The notes under the pieces are model-generated. The model was not told the origin of the DNA. It worked only from the letters and a program-made list of their open reading frames with translations, and did not search any database. From assembly GCF_036241575.1 (NCBI RefSeq), contig NZ_CP108455.1, forward strand, positions 6,431,001 to 6,495,000: a stretch of 64,000 nucleotides of DNA, in the 5' to 3' direction. Made by a program: the position numbers and the translations under genes. How positions within the stretch are numbered: position 1 is the first letter of the stretch; each line of letters starts with the position of its first letter. Positions 9,737-18,818 of this stretch are shown in pieces. The DNA is from Streptomyces sp. NBC_01267. Lineage in GTDB: Bacteria; Actinomycetota; Actinomycetes; Streptomycetales; Streptomycetaceae.

Positions 9737-11146
9737 ATGAATGCGGACACGCGTACGGCTCATGTCGTCGTCATCGGAGGCGGGATCTCGGGTCTCGCCG
9801 CAGCGCACCGGCTGCTCGCCACCGGAGCCCGGGTGACGGTCCTGGAAGGCTCGGGCCGGGTCGGCGGCAAGCTCCACGCGGGCGAGATCGAAGGCGTACG
9901 CGTCGACCTCGGCGCCGAATCGATGCTCGCCCGTCGCCCCGAAGCCGTGGCCCTGGCCCGTGAGGTGGGTCTCGACGCGGCGCTCCAGCCGCCCGCCACC
10001 AGCAGCGCCCGCCTCTGGAACCGGGGCGTGCTGACGCCGATGCCCAAGGGCCATGTGATGGGCGTCCCCGCCGACGCCGCCGGGCTCGGCGACGTCCTCT
10101 CCACCGAGGGCCTGCGCCGCATCGGCCAGGACAGCGAACTGCCGCCCACCGAGGTCGGCGAGGACATCGCACTCGGTACGTACGTGGCCGCCCGGATGGG
10201 CCGCGAGGTCGTCGACCGCCTCGTCGAACCGCTGCTCGGCGGCGTCTACGCGGGCGACGTCTACCGCACCTCCATGCGGGCCGCGGTTCCCGCGCTCCAC
10301 GCGGCGGCACGCGAACACGCCACCCTCGGCGCCGCGGTGCGCGCCCTGCAGCAGCGGGCCACACCCTCGACGGCACCGGTCTTCATGGGAATCGACGGCG
10401 GCATCGGCACCCTCCCGCTCGCCGTCGCCGACGCGGTCCGCGCCCGCGGCGGTGACATCCGGCTGCACCAGCAGGTGCACGAGCTGAGGCGTACGGAGGG
10501 GGGCTGGCGGCTGCGTACCGACGAGGGCCCACTCGACGCCGACGCCGTGGTCCTCGCGGTCCCTGCCTGGGCCGCGTCCGCGCTGCTCGCCGACGAGTCA
10601 CCGGCCGCCTCCACCGAGCTGGCCGCCGTCGAGTACGCCTCGATGTCGCTGGTGACCCTCGCCTTCCGCCGTACGGAGCTGGACCTCCCCGAGGGTTCCG
10701 GCTTCCTCGTACCGCCCGTGGACGGCCACACCATCAAGGCGTCCACCTTCTCCAGCCAGAAGTGGGCCTGGTCCGACGCCGACCCGGAGCTGGCCGTGCT
10801 GCGCACCTCGCTCGGGCGCTACGGCGACGAGGAACATCTGCACCGTGAGGACGCGGACCTGGTCGACCTGTCGCTGAGCGACCTGGGCGAGGCGACCGGA
10901 CTCACCGCGAAGCCGGTGGCCACCGTGGTGACCCGGTGGATCGACGGGCTGCCGCAGTACCCGGTCGGGCACTTGGCCCGGGTCGCTCGCGTGCGGGACG
11001 CCGTCGCCGGGCTGCCGTCCCTGCGGATCTGCGGTGCGGCCTACGACGGTGTGGGCATTCCGGCCTGCATCGCGAGCGCCGAGCGGGCTGCGAACGAGAT
11101 CACAGCAACCCTGGCGTCGGGCACCGCGAGCGGCGCGGGACAATAG
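9737..11146 (+). CDS. hemY: Coproporphyrinogen III / protoporphyrinogen oxidase (HemY/CgoX)
   Basis: FAD-dependent oxygen-using oxidase of 469 residues. The dinucleotide-binding fold is at the N-terminus ([19 protein letters not shown], then [13 protein letters not shown]), and a C-terminal FAD-contact segment reads [23 protein letters not shown]. In Actinobacteria this family oxidises coproporphyrinogen III to coproporphyrin III, feeding ferrochelatase and then HemQ. It is followed after four bases by hemQ, which supports the coproporphyrin-dependent assignment over the classical protoporphyrin route. Confidence 0.95.
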   Translation: MNADTRTAHVVVIGGGISGLAAAHRLLATGARVTVLEGSGRVGGKLHAGEIEGVRVDLGAESMLARRPEAVALAREVGLDAALQPPATSSARLWNRGVLTPMPKGHVMGVPADAAGLGDVLSTEGLRRIGQDSELPPTEVGEDIALGTYVAARMGREVVDRLVEPLLGGVYAGDVYRTSMRAAVPALHAAAREHATLGAAVRALQQRATPSTAPVFMGIDGGIGTLPLAVADAVRARGGDIRLHQQVHELRRTEGGWRLRTDEGPLDADAVVLAVPAWAASALLADESPAASTELAAVEYASMSLVTLAFRRTELDLPEGSGFLVPPVDGHTIKASTFSSQKWAWSDADPELAVLRTSLGRYGDEEHLHREDADLVDLSLSDLGEATGLTAKPVATVVTRWIDGLPQYPVGHLARVARVRDAVAGLPSLRICGAAYDGVGIPACIASAERAANEITATLASGTASGAGQ

Positions 11147-11150
11147 CCGC

Positions 11151-11888
11151 ATGACTGATGCTCCGGAGACCGTGAAGTCCCCCAAGGCCCCGAACGCGGG
11201 CAAGAAGGCCAAGGACCTCAACGAGGTCGTGCGCTACACGCTGTGGTCCGTCTTCAAGCTGCGCGACGTGCTGCCCGGCGACACGGACCGCACGGCTGTC
11301 GCCGACGAGGTCCAGGAGCTGTTCGACCAGCTCGCGGCCAAGGACATCACCGTCCGCGGCACGTACGACGTCTCCGGGCTGCGCGCGGACGCCGACGTGA
11401 TGGTCTGGTGGCACGCGGAGACCGCGGACGAGCTCCAGTCCGCGTACAACCTCTTCCGCCGCACCCGCCTCGGCCGGGCGCTGGTGCCGGTCTGGTCGAA
11501 CATGGCGCTGCACCGCCCCGCCGAGTTCAACAAGTCGCACATCCCGGCGTTCCTCGCCGACGAGACGCCCCGCGACTACGTCTCGGTCTACCCCTTCGTC
11601 CGCTCCTACGACTGGTACCTGCTGCCCGACGAGGACCGTCGCAGGATGCTCGCGGAGCACGGGAAGATGGCCCGGGGCTTCCCGGACGTACGCGCCAACA
11701 CCGTCGCCTCGTTCTCGCTCGGTGACTACGAGTGGCTGCTGGCCTTCGAGGCCGACGAGCTGTACCGCATCGTCGACCTGATGCGTCACCTGCGGGGCTC
11801 CGAGACGCGTATGCACGTACGCGAGGAGGTCCCCTTCTACACCGGCCGGCGCAAGTCGGTCGCCGATCTGGTGGCCGGGCTCGCCTAG
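11151..11888 (+). CDS. hemQ: Iron-coproporphyrin oxidative decarboxylase (coproheme decarboxylase HemQ)
   Basis: 245-residue member of the chlorite-dismutase-like superfamily that converts Fe-coproporphyrin III to heme b with peroxide. Family landmarks include [17 protein letters not shown], [23 protein letters not shown] sequence, and EHGKMARGF with the histidine that ligates iron. ATG at 11151, four bases after the hemY stop, was chosen over longer in-frame extensions inside hemY. Co-transcription with hemY follows from this spacing. Confidence 0.95.
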   Translation: MTDAPETVKSPKAPNAGKKAKDLNEVVRYTLWSVFKLRDVLPGDTDRTAVADEVQELFDQLAAKDITVRGTYDVSGLRADADVMVWWHAETADELQSAYNLFRRTRLGRALVPVWSNMALHRPAEFNKSHIPAFLADETPRDYVSVYPFVRSYDWYLLPDEDRRRMLAEHGKMARGFPDVRANTVASFSLGDYEWLLAFEADELYRIVDLMRHLRGSETRMHVREEVPFYTGRRKSVADLVAGLA

Positions 11889-11893
11889 GAGCT

Positions 11894-11917
11894 GTCCGGC
11901 CGACCGACCGGCCGGAC
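11894..11917. terminator. Hairpin between convergent hemQ and peptidase gene
   Basis: 8-bp perfect stem GTCCGGCC/GGCCGGAC around an 8-base loop, 5 bases past the hemQ stop. Confidence 0.65.
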
Positions 11918-11956
11918 GAGCCCCGGGGTGAACCCGGCTCTCCATGACCCGGAAGA

Positions 11957-13564
11957 TCAGAGAGCGGGCCGCGGCTGCGGCAGCGTCCGCTTCTCCAGCG
12001 ACACCGGGTCCGGTTGCGGGTGCGGCGCGCACGAAGCGCGCCGCACCGGCGTCCGTCCCGTCAGCAGATAGTCGTCCAGGTACCTGTTGACGCACGTGTT
12101 GCGGCCACCGCCGATGCCGTGCGTACCCGCGTCCCGCTCGGTGACCAGCACCGACCCCCGAAGCCTCCGCTGGAGTTCGAGCGCCCCCGGGTACGGGGTG
12201 GCCGCGTCCCGCTCGGCGGCCAGGATCAGCGTCGGGGGCAGCGCGCCCTCCGCGGTACGGACGTCGAGCGGCTGCTGCTGCGGTGCCTGCCAGTAGGCGC
12301 ACGGCAGATTCATCCAGGCGTTGTCCCACGTCTCGAACGGCGCCCGCCGGGCGAGCGCGGTGTTGTCGGCGTCCCAGACCCGCCAGTCCGTCGGCCAGGG
12401 GGCGTCGTTGCACTCGACCGCCGTGTAGACGGCGGTGCCGTTCTCGTTCTCCTTCGCTGCCGCGCGGTCCGGTGCGGCCAGCTTGATCAACGGCTTCGCG
12501 TTGCCCTTCAGGTACTGCGAGAGCGCGTAGGCGTCGGCCGGCCACACGTCGTCGTAGTAGCCCGCCTGGAGATACGCGGCCTGAAGCTGCGCGGGACCGA
12601 CGGTGGAGCCCGCGGGCTTGTCCGTGAGCCGGGCGCGCGCCGTCTCGTAACTGGCCAGCACATCCGACTCGTTGGCGCCCAGGTGGTACGTCTTGTCGTG
12701 CTTCGCCACCCAGGTACGGAAGTCCGCCCACCGGCTCTCGAACGCGAGCGACTGCGCGAGGTTGTTGCCGTACCAGATCTGCTGGGGGTCCGGGTCGACC
12801 GCCGAGTCGAAGACCATCCGGCGGACGTGCGAGGGGAAGAGCGTCGCGTACAGCGCGCCGAAGTAGGTGCCGTAGGACGCGCCCATGAAGGTGATCTTCC
12901 GCTCGCCGAGCGCCGCCCGCAGGACGTCCAGGTCCCGTGCGTTGTTCAGCGAGTTGTACTGCCGCAGCGCCGGGCCCGCCTTGCGGGCGCAGCCCGCCGC
13001 GTACGCCTTCGCCTGCGCGATCTTCTTCCGCTTGAACGCTTCCGAGGGATGGATCGGCGCCGCTGTCGGTTCCTCGGCGTTCGTGGCGGGATCCTCGCAG
13101 GACAGCGGCGCCGAGCGGCCGACCCCGCGCGGGGCGTAGCCCACCAGGTCGTAGGCGGCGGCGAGCGGCTTCCACGCGGGGACGGCGGTCGCCATCGGGA
13201 AGTACATGCTGGAGGCGCCGGGGCCGCCGGGGTTGTAGATCAGGGCGCCCTGGCGGTCGGCGGGCTTGCCGGTGGCGTGCGCGTGACTGACGGTCAGGGA
13301 GATCTGTTTCCCGTAGGGGTCCGCGTAGTCCAGCGGGACCCGCACGGTGCCGCACTTCACGGCGGCGGGCAGCCCCTCCGGCTTCGGGCAGGCGCCGAAG
13401 GTGATCCCGGTCGCCGCCGCCCGCGCGGCGGCGACCGCGGTGCCCGCGGCCTCGGCGGTGGCGGCGGTGTCCGTACCGACGTCGCCCGGCGGCGCGGCGC
13501 CCAGCGCGGACAGGCCGGACAGGACCAGAACCCCGGCGGTTCCGTACAGCGCGACTGCCTTCAT
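11957..13564 (-). CDS. Secreted alpha/beta-hydrolase, tripeptidyl aminopeptidase-like (S33)
   Basis: 535-residue exported serine hydrolase. An uncharged leader (KAVALYGTAGVLVLSGLSALGA) and an Ala-rich pro-region precede the catalytic fold. The oxyanion region is NPGGPGASS (111-119), the nucleophile is Ser230 in GASYG, and the C-terminal TAP-like segment carries the presumed catalytic His in DAGTHGIGGGRNTC. The usual GFDPRG motif reads GYAPRG here, a conservative oddity. Relatives remove tripeptides from secreted proteins or peptides; the substrate is unknown. AAGGGA precedes the ATG. The same-strand DUF692 gene ends 86 bases upstream. Confidence 0.88.
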   Translation of the reverse strand: MKAVALYGTAGVLVLSGLSALGAAPPGDVGTDTAATAEAAGTAVAAARAAATGITFGACPKPEGLPAAVKCGTVRVPLDYADPYGKQISLTVSHAHATGKPADRQGALIYNPGGPGASSMYFPMATAVPAWKPLAAAYDLVGYAPRGVGRSAPLSCEDPATNAEEPTAAPIHPSEAFKRKKIAQAKAYAAGCARKAGPALRQYNSLNNARDLDVLRAALGERKITFMGASYGTYFGALYATLFPSHVRRMVFDSAVDPDPQQIWYGNNLAQSLAFESRWADFRTWVAKHDKTYHLGANESDVLASYETARARLTDKPAGSTVGPAQLQAAYLQAGYYDDVWPADAYALSQYLKGNAKPLIKLAAPDRAAAKENENGTAVYTAVECNDAPWPTDWRVWDADNTALARRAPFETWDNAWMNLPCAYWQAPQQQPLDVRTAEGALPPTLILAAERDAATPYPGALELQRRLRGSVLVTERDAGTHGIGGGRNTCVNRYLDDYLLTGRTPVRRASCAPHPQPDPVSLEKRTLPQPRPAL

Positions 13565-13649
13565 CGGTGTCCCTTCGTGCGGCTACTGAACAAAAGGGAT
13601 ACTTGGTGCGGTAGTTGGCGTTGTAAAGGACCGTCCGACGGTGTCGGAC

Positions 13650-14984
13650 TCATTGACCCCGATGCGCGGGACGGCCCCTGAACCGGGTGCGCACCGCGCG
13701 CGCGATGCGGCCGGCCCTGGTCGGGGGGTGCGGGGCCGCCCGGTCCTGCCACCAGAGGCTGAGGCGGCGCCGGGCGGCGGCATCGGCGGGCTGCCCCGAG
13801 CGGAGCAGCTGCTCGGCGAAGTCCAGCGCGTCACGGCGGTAACCGCCGCTCATCGGACGGGACTTGGCATACGCGAGGAACGCGCTCCGGTAGCCGGTGC
13901 CGAGCAGGACGGGCAGCTCCGGGGCGACCTTCGACACGACATCGGCGCGCTTGGCGGCCAGGGACCGGCTCTGGACGCCGAGCCGGCCGGCGTCGAACCC
14001 CTCGGGCGCGGGGGTACCCGCGACCAGCGCGGACAGCAAGGAGGTCTCGGCCAGGGCGAGCCGCTGACGGGTGCGGGTGGTGTCGGACGTCGTCGGGGCC
14101 GCGGGCGGGCGCGGAGCGGGGGAGGGGGCCCGGGGGGTCCGCCCGGCGTCGGCCGTGAGGTGCCGGACCGTCAGAGTCCTCCGGATCGCGTCCAGTTCAC
14201 CCGCCAGTGCCTCCGCCGGCGGGAAGTCGTCGTCCCGCTCCAGCAGCACGCCGGGCGGGTCCACCCGGGCGCGGAGCTGCGCCAGTACGTCCAGGACCGG
14301 CCCGGTCACCGGGTGGGCGTGGGTGTCGTGCCAGACGCCGTCCTTCTCCACACCGCCCGCGACATGGACGTACGCGATGGCCTCCACCGGCAGCTCGTCC
14401 AGGGCGGTCGCCGGGTCCTCGCCGCGGTTGACGTGGTTGGTGTGGAGGTTGGCCACGTCGATCAGCAGGCGGACGCCGGTACGCTCCACCAGCTCGGCCA
14501 GGAACTGGCCCTCCGTCAGCTCCTCGCCCGGCCAGGAGATCAGCGCGGCGATGTTCTCCAGGGCGAGCGGGACGGGCAGCGAGTCCTGGGCGATGCGGAC
14601 GTTCTCGCACAGCACGTGCAGCGCGTCCCAGGTACGGGGGACCGGTAGCAGATGTCCCGCTTCCAGCTCGGTGGACGCGGTCAGCGGACCCCCGGCCCTG
14701 ACGAACGCGAGGTGCTCGGTGACCAGCGGCGATCCCAGGAACAGGGCCCGCTCGGCCAGCGCGTCCAGCCGGTCATCGGCGGGCCGCCCGGCGCCGCCGA
14801 TGCCCAGTGACACCCCGTGCGGCACCACGGTCACCCCGCGCTCGCGCAGTCGCCGCAGCGAGTCGGGGAGATGACCGGGGCAGATGTTCTCCGCGACCAC
14901 CTCGACCCAGTCGATCCCGGGCAGCCCCTCCACCGCCCCGGCGATCTCCGGCCGCCATCCGATGCCGATCCCCAGCTGCCCCAT
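13650..14984 (-). CDS. DUF692 / MNIO (multinuclear iron oxidative) family protein with C-terminal extension
   Basis: 444 residues. Residues 1-300 form a DUF692 TIM barrel, the fold of MbnB and related multinuclear iron enzymes that modify cysteines or other residues of peptides. Candidate metal ligands occur in order: [37 protein letters not shown] and ERDDDFP. After a Pro/Thr-rich linker, residues about 330-444 form a helical domain ([28 protein letters not shown]...) recalling the helper domain usually encoded next to MNIO enzymes. ATG at 14984 was chosen over an upstream in-frame start; GGAGGGGGA precedes it. No obvious precursor peptide or partner gene is adjacent, so the substrate is unknown. 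Confidence 0.85.
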   Translation of the reverse strand: MGQLGIGIGWRPEIAGAVEGLPGIDWVEVVAENICPGHLPDSLRRLRERGVTVVPHGVSLGIGGAGRPADDRLDALAERALFLGSPLVTEHLAFVRAGGPLTASTELEAGHLLPVPRTWDALHVLCENVRIAQDSLPVPLALENIAALISWPGEELTEGQFLAELVERTGVRLLIDVANLHTNHVNRGEDPATALDELPVEAIAYVHVAGGVEKDGVWHDTHAHPVTGPVLDVLAQLRARVDPPGVLLERDDDFPPAEALAGELDAIRRTLTVRHLTADAGRTPRAPSPAPRPPAAPTTSDTTRTRQRLALAETSLLSALVAGTPAPEGFDAGRLGVQSRSLAAKRADVVSKVAPELPVLLGTGYRSAFLAYAKSRPMSGGYRRDALDFAEQLLRSGQPADAAARRRLSLWWQDRAAPHPPTRAGRIARAVRTRFRGRPAHRGQ

Positions 14985-15341
14985 GGTGTCCCCCTCCGCC
15001 GCCCCCGCGGTTCCGGCCCGTGCGGGGCTGATGACCCCGGAGGGGCGCGGTGAATCCACCGGGCGGCAGATTCAGAGCTTCATTTGAGGTTGCCGGAACC
15101 CACGCCGCCCGAGGCCGACGGAACCGTGTCGCATGTCGATGTCCCGGCGCCGCAAGGCGGGTTCGATTGCCGGGATAAGGGCAGCAGAAGCTGGCAAGCC
15201 TGAAGTTGATCAGCCTGATCACCGTTTGGTTGGTGTTTACACGGAGTTGGTGTTCACTCGCTTCGATGAGCAGGCTGCGGTACCCGTCCCTATCTGTGCA
15301 TACCTATGCATACCTGTGCTTATCTGCGCGAGGAGCTTTCC
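14985..15341. promoter_or_regulatory. Divergent intergenic region between MNIO and phospholipase C genes
   Basis: 357 bases. Near the phospholipase start there are two direct copies of TTGGTGTT(T/C)AC at 15230-15240 and 15247-15257, 17 bases apart, and a run of imperfect 10-base repeats (tatctgtgca, tacctatgca, tacctgtgct, tatctgcgcg) at 15291-15330 ending in the RBS. These suggest a regulator binding site for the lipase promoter. No short peptide gene with a good RBS was recognised. Confidence 0.45.
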
Positions 15342-17426
15342 ATGGACCCCGATCCGATCACTCCGGCACCCGAGTCCGGGCTCGGCGACAAGACCGACAC
15401 GGCCACCGGCGCCTCCCGTCGCCGGTTCCTCCAGGGCGGCGGGATCGCCGCCGGGGCGCTGGTGTTCGGCGCGACCGCCGGCGCGGGCGGCGCGTACGCC
15501 GCTCCGAAGCAGCCGAGGTATGTCGTACCGAAGGGCTTCAAGGGCGATATATCGGACCTGAAGCATGTGGTGATCCTCATGCAGGAGAACCGGTCCTTCG
15601 ACCACTACTTCGGCACGTTCCCCGGCATACGCGGCTTCAACGACAAGCAGGCGCTGCGCTTCCAGGACGGCACCACCGTCTTCCAGCAGAAGAACAGCGA
15701 CGGCACGATCGTCACCCCGCAGGCCGATGACGGCGCCTGGGGCAACGACCACGGAGCCTGGGGCGACGTCGAGCATCGCAAGTGGGATCTGTGGGCGCAG
15801 CACAGCGGCGCCAGTTGCATGAACTACCACAGCGACGACTACATGGGCTTCTACCACTCCGTCGCCGCCCAGTACACCGTCGCCGACCAGAACTTCTGCT
15901 CTGAATTCGGGCCGACCGACCCCAACCGGAAGTACCTGTGGAGCGGCACCGCCAACAGCGAGACCGGCAACACCGATGAGTCCAACTACTCCCGTTCCTG
16001 GATCACGGTGGCCGAGCAGCTCCAGCAGGCCGGCATCGACTGGCGGCTCTACTCCGACAACAGCGGCAACGGGCGGCAGGGGTACATCAGCTCCTGGATC
16101 GGCGACTACGGCGACAACGAGCTGAAGTACTTCAAGGGGTTCGAGCCGGAGGGACTGAGCGCCGACGACCCGAAGCTGAAGCCCGGCACCGGGCTGATCT
16201 GGCGTGCCAACGCCACGTACTACGCGGGCGCCACCACGCCGGACGACGACTCCGACGAGAACCTCGACGCGGTCCTCAAGAACTTCCATGACGCCTGCCA
16301 GCCGGGTGCGGAACACCCCCTGCCGGCGGTCTCCTGGCTCGTGGCGCCGTACGGCTGGTCCGAGCACCCGGGCGCGGACACCCGGCACGGCGAGCGCTAC
16401 GTCAAGAAGGTGCTCGACAGCCTGCAGAGCAACCCCGACATCTGGAACCACACCCTCTTCATTCTCAACTACGACGAGAACGACGGGAAGTTCGACCACG
16501 TGCTGCCGCCGTGGCCCGAGCCGGGCACGGCCCGCGAGTACGCCGGTGACTACCCGCTCGGCCTCGGTGCGCGGGTACCGATGCTGCTGGTCTCGCCGTG
16601 GACCCGCGGCGGGTACGTCGCCTCGGAGGTGTTCGACCACACCTCGACGATCACGTTCCTGGAGACGTGGGCGGCCCACCTCGGCAAGCCGTTCCGCTGC
16701 CCCAACATCAGCGACTGGCGGCGCTCGATCGCGGGCGATCTGACCAGCGCACTCGACTTCACCCACCCGCAACCCGGACCGGCCGACTTCCCGGACCCGC
16801 TCGCCGAGCACGCGCAGCCGGTCGCCGCCGACCACATGAAGCCCCGCCCGCTGAGCTTCCATCCGCACGCGACGCTCTCGGAGGACCACGCATCGGGGAC
16901 GGTCACTGCGCGGATGACGCTGACCGGCGGCCCGAACGACAAGGCCCTGAGCTTCCAGGTGTTCCCCGACAAGTACCAGGCGTTCTCCAACACGCCGTAC
17001 ACCGTCACCGCGCGCAAGCCGCGCGACCACACCTGGGACACCAAGGCCACCGACGGAAAGTACGCCTTCTCGATCTACTCCAACGACGGCTTCGTCCGCT
17101 CCTTCGCCGGCCAGGTCGCGCCCGCCGGCAACAAGGGCGGTGGGCTCCCGCGCGCGGAGGTCGACCTGCTGAGGAGTGAGGGCGCCAAGCGCGAGGCGCA
17201 GGTGAGACTCACGCTGCACAACGACGGCACCAAGCCGGTGCACTACACGCTCACCGCCAACGACTACCTCGGCCGGACCCAGAAGGTCACCGTGGCCCAC
17301 GGCAAGACGAAGGTCGTCATGTGGCCGACGCAGGAGGGCCGTTACGACGTGGTCGTCACCGTCGACACCGACACCACCTGGACGCAGCGCTACGCCGGCC
17401 GGATCGCTACCGCCGGAAAGGGCTGA
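15342..17426 (+). CDS. plcC: Tat-exported phospholipase C (phosphocholine-specific type)
   Basis: 694-residue secreted phosphoesterase that hydrolyses phospholipids to diacylglycerol and a phosphorylated head group. A Tat signal (SRRRFLQGGGIAAGALVFGA) is near residue 28. The catalytic entry motif is VVILMQENRSFDHYFGTFPG, and a second metal/catalytic segment is NYDENDGKFDHVLPP. After about residue 480 come two tandem DUF756-type C-terminal domains (TGGPNDKALSFQVF and VRLTLHNDGTKPVHYTLTAND). ATG at 15342 was chosen because GAGGAG lies just upstream. It appears monocistronic. Confidence 0.93.
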   Translation: MDPDPITPAPESGLGDKTDTATGASRRRFLQGGGIAAGALVFGATAGAGGAYAAPKQPRYVVPKGFKGDISDLKHVVILMQENRSFDHYFGTFPGIRGFNDKQALRFQDGTTVFQQKNSDGTIVTPQADDGAWGNDHGAWGDVEHRKWDLWAQHSGASCMNYHSDDYMGFYHSVAAQYTVADQNFCSEFGPTDPNRKYLWSGTANSETGNTDESNYSRSWITVAEQLQQAGIDWRLYSDNSGNGRQGYISSWIGDYGDNELKYFKGFEPEGLSADDPKLKPGTGLIWRANATYYAGATTPDDDSDENLDAVLKNFHDACQPGAEHPLPAVSWLVAPYGWSEHPGADTRHGERYVKKVLDSLQSNPDIWNHTLFILNYDENDGKFDHVLPPWPEPGTAREYAGDYPLGLGARVPMLLVSPWTRGGYVASEVFDHTSTITFLETWAAHLGKPFRCPNISDWRRSIAGDLTSALDFTHPQPGPADFPDPLAEHAQPVAADHMKPRPLSFHPHATLSEDHASGTVTARMTLTGGPNDKALSFQVFPDKYQAFSNTPYTVTARKPRDHTWDTKATDGKYAFSIYSNDGFVRSFAGQVAPAGNKGGGLPRAEVDLLRSEGAKREAQVRLTLHNDGTKPVHYTLTANDYLGRTQKVTVAHGKTKVVMWPTQEGRYDVVVTVDTDTTWTQRYAGRIATAGKG

Positions 17427-17442
17427 TCCGTCAGGACACCCG

Positions 17443-17477
17443 TGGCGACGGCAGCCGTCCCCCGGCCGCCGTCGCCA
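17443..17477. terminator. Hairpin between convergent phospholipase and methyltransferase genes
   Basis: 10-bp inverted repeat TGGCGACGGC/GCCGTCGCCA, extended by CACCC/GGGTG flanks, 17 bases after the phospholipase stop. Confidence 0.7.
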
Positions 17478-17532
17478 GGGTGCTCGCCGTCCGGGGCCGT
17501 GACCCGGTGTCCGGCAAGCGGTGTTCCGGGTG

Positions 17533-18300
17533 TTACGGCTCGTCACACCGACGCGCGAGATGGACGGTGATGTCGGCGGCGAGCTCGACCGTCCCGGGAA
17601 GGACCTGAAGGATCTCGCTGAATACCTGTTCCTGCACCGGGGCGGGCAGCACGAGGTAGGCCGAGACGGTCGAGAGGTGGCCGACGAAGTCGCGCGCACT
17701 CATCGTCAAGTGCCGTTCGATCACGGACTGTTGGACGTCGGTGAACCACTCGGACCGTTGCAGCTCCGTACCCGGCCACTGCAGGTGATGCCCCGGAGGT
17801 GTCCCGTCCGGGGACGGGACCTCGTCGCTGTCCAGGAACGGCGCCCGGGCAGTGCGGACGGCTTCCTCCACGGCCGGGTCGGCCAGCTGGACCGGCCCGG
17901 CGAACGAGGCGAACACCCCGCCCGGTTCGAGCAGTGAGGCCATGTGCGACCACCGGCTCTCCGGGGCGGTCCAGTGCAACGCTGCTGCCGCGTAGACCAG
18001 TTCGTACCTCTCGCCCGGTGGCACGTCCTCGAAGGCGGCTCGCACCGTCCTGACGCCTGCCGGCACATGCTTGCGCAGTTCGGCGAGCATGGCCCCGTCG
18101 GGCTCGGTCGCGGTGACCGTGACGCCCTGCTGGGCGAACAGGCGGGTCGCCTTGCCGGTCCCCGCGCCAATTTCAAGGGCAGTTCGAACCGGCTGAGCCG
18201 CGTAGGCCGTCACCATGTCGAAGAGCTCCACGGGATACCCCGGCCGGAACCGTTCGAAGGCTTCCGCCATCACTCCGAAGCTCAGCGCGCGACCGGACAT
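17533..18300 (-). CDS. Class I SAM-dependent methyltransferase
   Basis: 255 residues with a class I Rossmann fold. Motif I is ALEIGAGTGKATRLFA, followed by VTATEPDGAML and the post-II segment YELVYAAAALHW. The C-terminal third is helical and variable, as in small-molecule methyltransferases of the UbiE/Methyltransf_11 type. The substrate is unknown. ATG at 18300 was selected because AGGA lies eight bases upstream; another in-frame ATG is three codons earlier. It lies just downstream of arsC on the same strand, but it lacks the three conserved cysteines of ArsM arsenite methyltransferases, so an arsenic role is not supported. Confidence 0.82.
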   Translation of the reverse strand: MSGRALSFGVMAEAFERFRPGYPVELFDMVTAYAAQPVRTALEIGAGTGKATRLFAQQGVTVTATEPDGAMLAELRKHVPAGVRTVRAAFEDVPPGERYELVYAAAALHWTAPESRWSHMASLLEPGGVFASFAGPVQLADPAVEEAVRTARAPFLDSDEVPSPDGTPPGHHLQWPGTELQRSEWFTDVQQSVIERHLTMSARDFVGHLSTVSAYLVLPAPVQEQVFSEILQVLPGTVELAADITVHLARRCDEP

Positions 18301-18344
18301 GCCTGGCATCCTGACACGGGCCGCGCCGTTCACGCCCCGCCGTG

Positions 18345-18818
18345 TCACGCCCCGTCGTTTCGCGCGCTGCCGTTTCGCGCCCCGTCGGCCGACGGGGGTG
18401 CCGTGCCCTGAGAGCCCAGCACGTGTGCGATCAGCGCTTCGATCCTCGCCCTGATCTCGTCACGGATGGGGCGTACGGCTCGGACGCCCTGCCCGGCGGG
18501 GTCGGGCAACTGCCAGTCGAGGTACTGCTTTCCGGGGAAGACGGGGCAGGCGTCGCCGCAGCCCATCGTGATCACGACGTCGGACGCCTGTACGGCCTCG
18601 ACGGTGAGCACTTTCGGCACCTCGGCCGAGACGTCGACGCCCACCTCGGCCATCGCCTCGACGACGGACGGGTTCACCGCGTCGGCGGGGGCGGACCCGG
18701 CGGACCGTACCTCTACGCGGTCGCCCGCGAGGTGGGTGAGGAACGCGGCGGCCATCTGGGAACGGCCGGCGTTGTGGACGCAGACGAACAGTACGGAGGG
18801 GAGAGCGGCGTCAGACAT
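18345..18818 (-). CDS. arsC: Arsenate reductase / arsenate-mycothiol transferase, LMW-phosphatase fold
   Basis: 157 residues. The P-loop CVHNAGRSQ places catalytic Cys13 at the N-terminus, the DP loop is LPDPAGQ, and Cys87 and Cys91 lie in ITMGCGDACPVF. It reduces arsenate to arsenite for export. Actinobacterial relatives often form an arsenate-mycothiol adduct resolved by mycoredoxin rather than using thioredoxin; which applies here is inference. Its ATG lies inside the end of the acr3 gene (8-base overlap), so translation is coupled. The Ala/Asn/Arg-rich C-terminal 20 residues are probably disordered. Confidence 0.93.
   Translation of the reverse strand: MSDAALPSVLFVCVHNAGRSQMAAAFLTHLAGDRVEVRSAGSAPADAVNPSVVEAMAEVGVDVSAEVPKVLTVEAVQASDVVITMGCGDACPVFPGKQYLDWQLPDPAGQGVRAVRPIRDEIRARIEALIAHVLGSQGTAPPSADGARNGSARNDGA

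Noticed and set aside
12014..13681. 555-codon frame antisense to the tripeptidyl-aminopeptidase-like gene
   Set aside because: No signal, domain or RBS; explained by codon bias of the opposite strand.
15230..15257. PHO box upstream of the phospholipase gene
   Set aside because: The repeats are 17 bases apart rather than 11 or 22 and only partly resemble GTTCACC units.
15237..17699. 820-codon open frame antisense to the phospholipase C gene
   Set aside because: Long antisense frames are expected opposite G/C-biased genes; the product has Arg/Val/Gly-rich low-complexity sequence and no RBS, whereas the plus strand encodes a clear Tat-exported enzyme.
17533..18300. Methyltransferase next to arsC as an ArsM arsenite methyltransferase
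   Set aside because: The conserved cysteines needed to bind As(III) are missing; adjacency alone is not enough.
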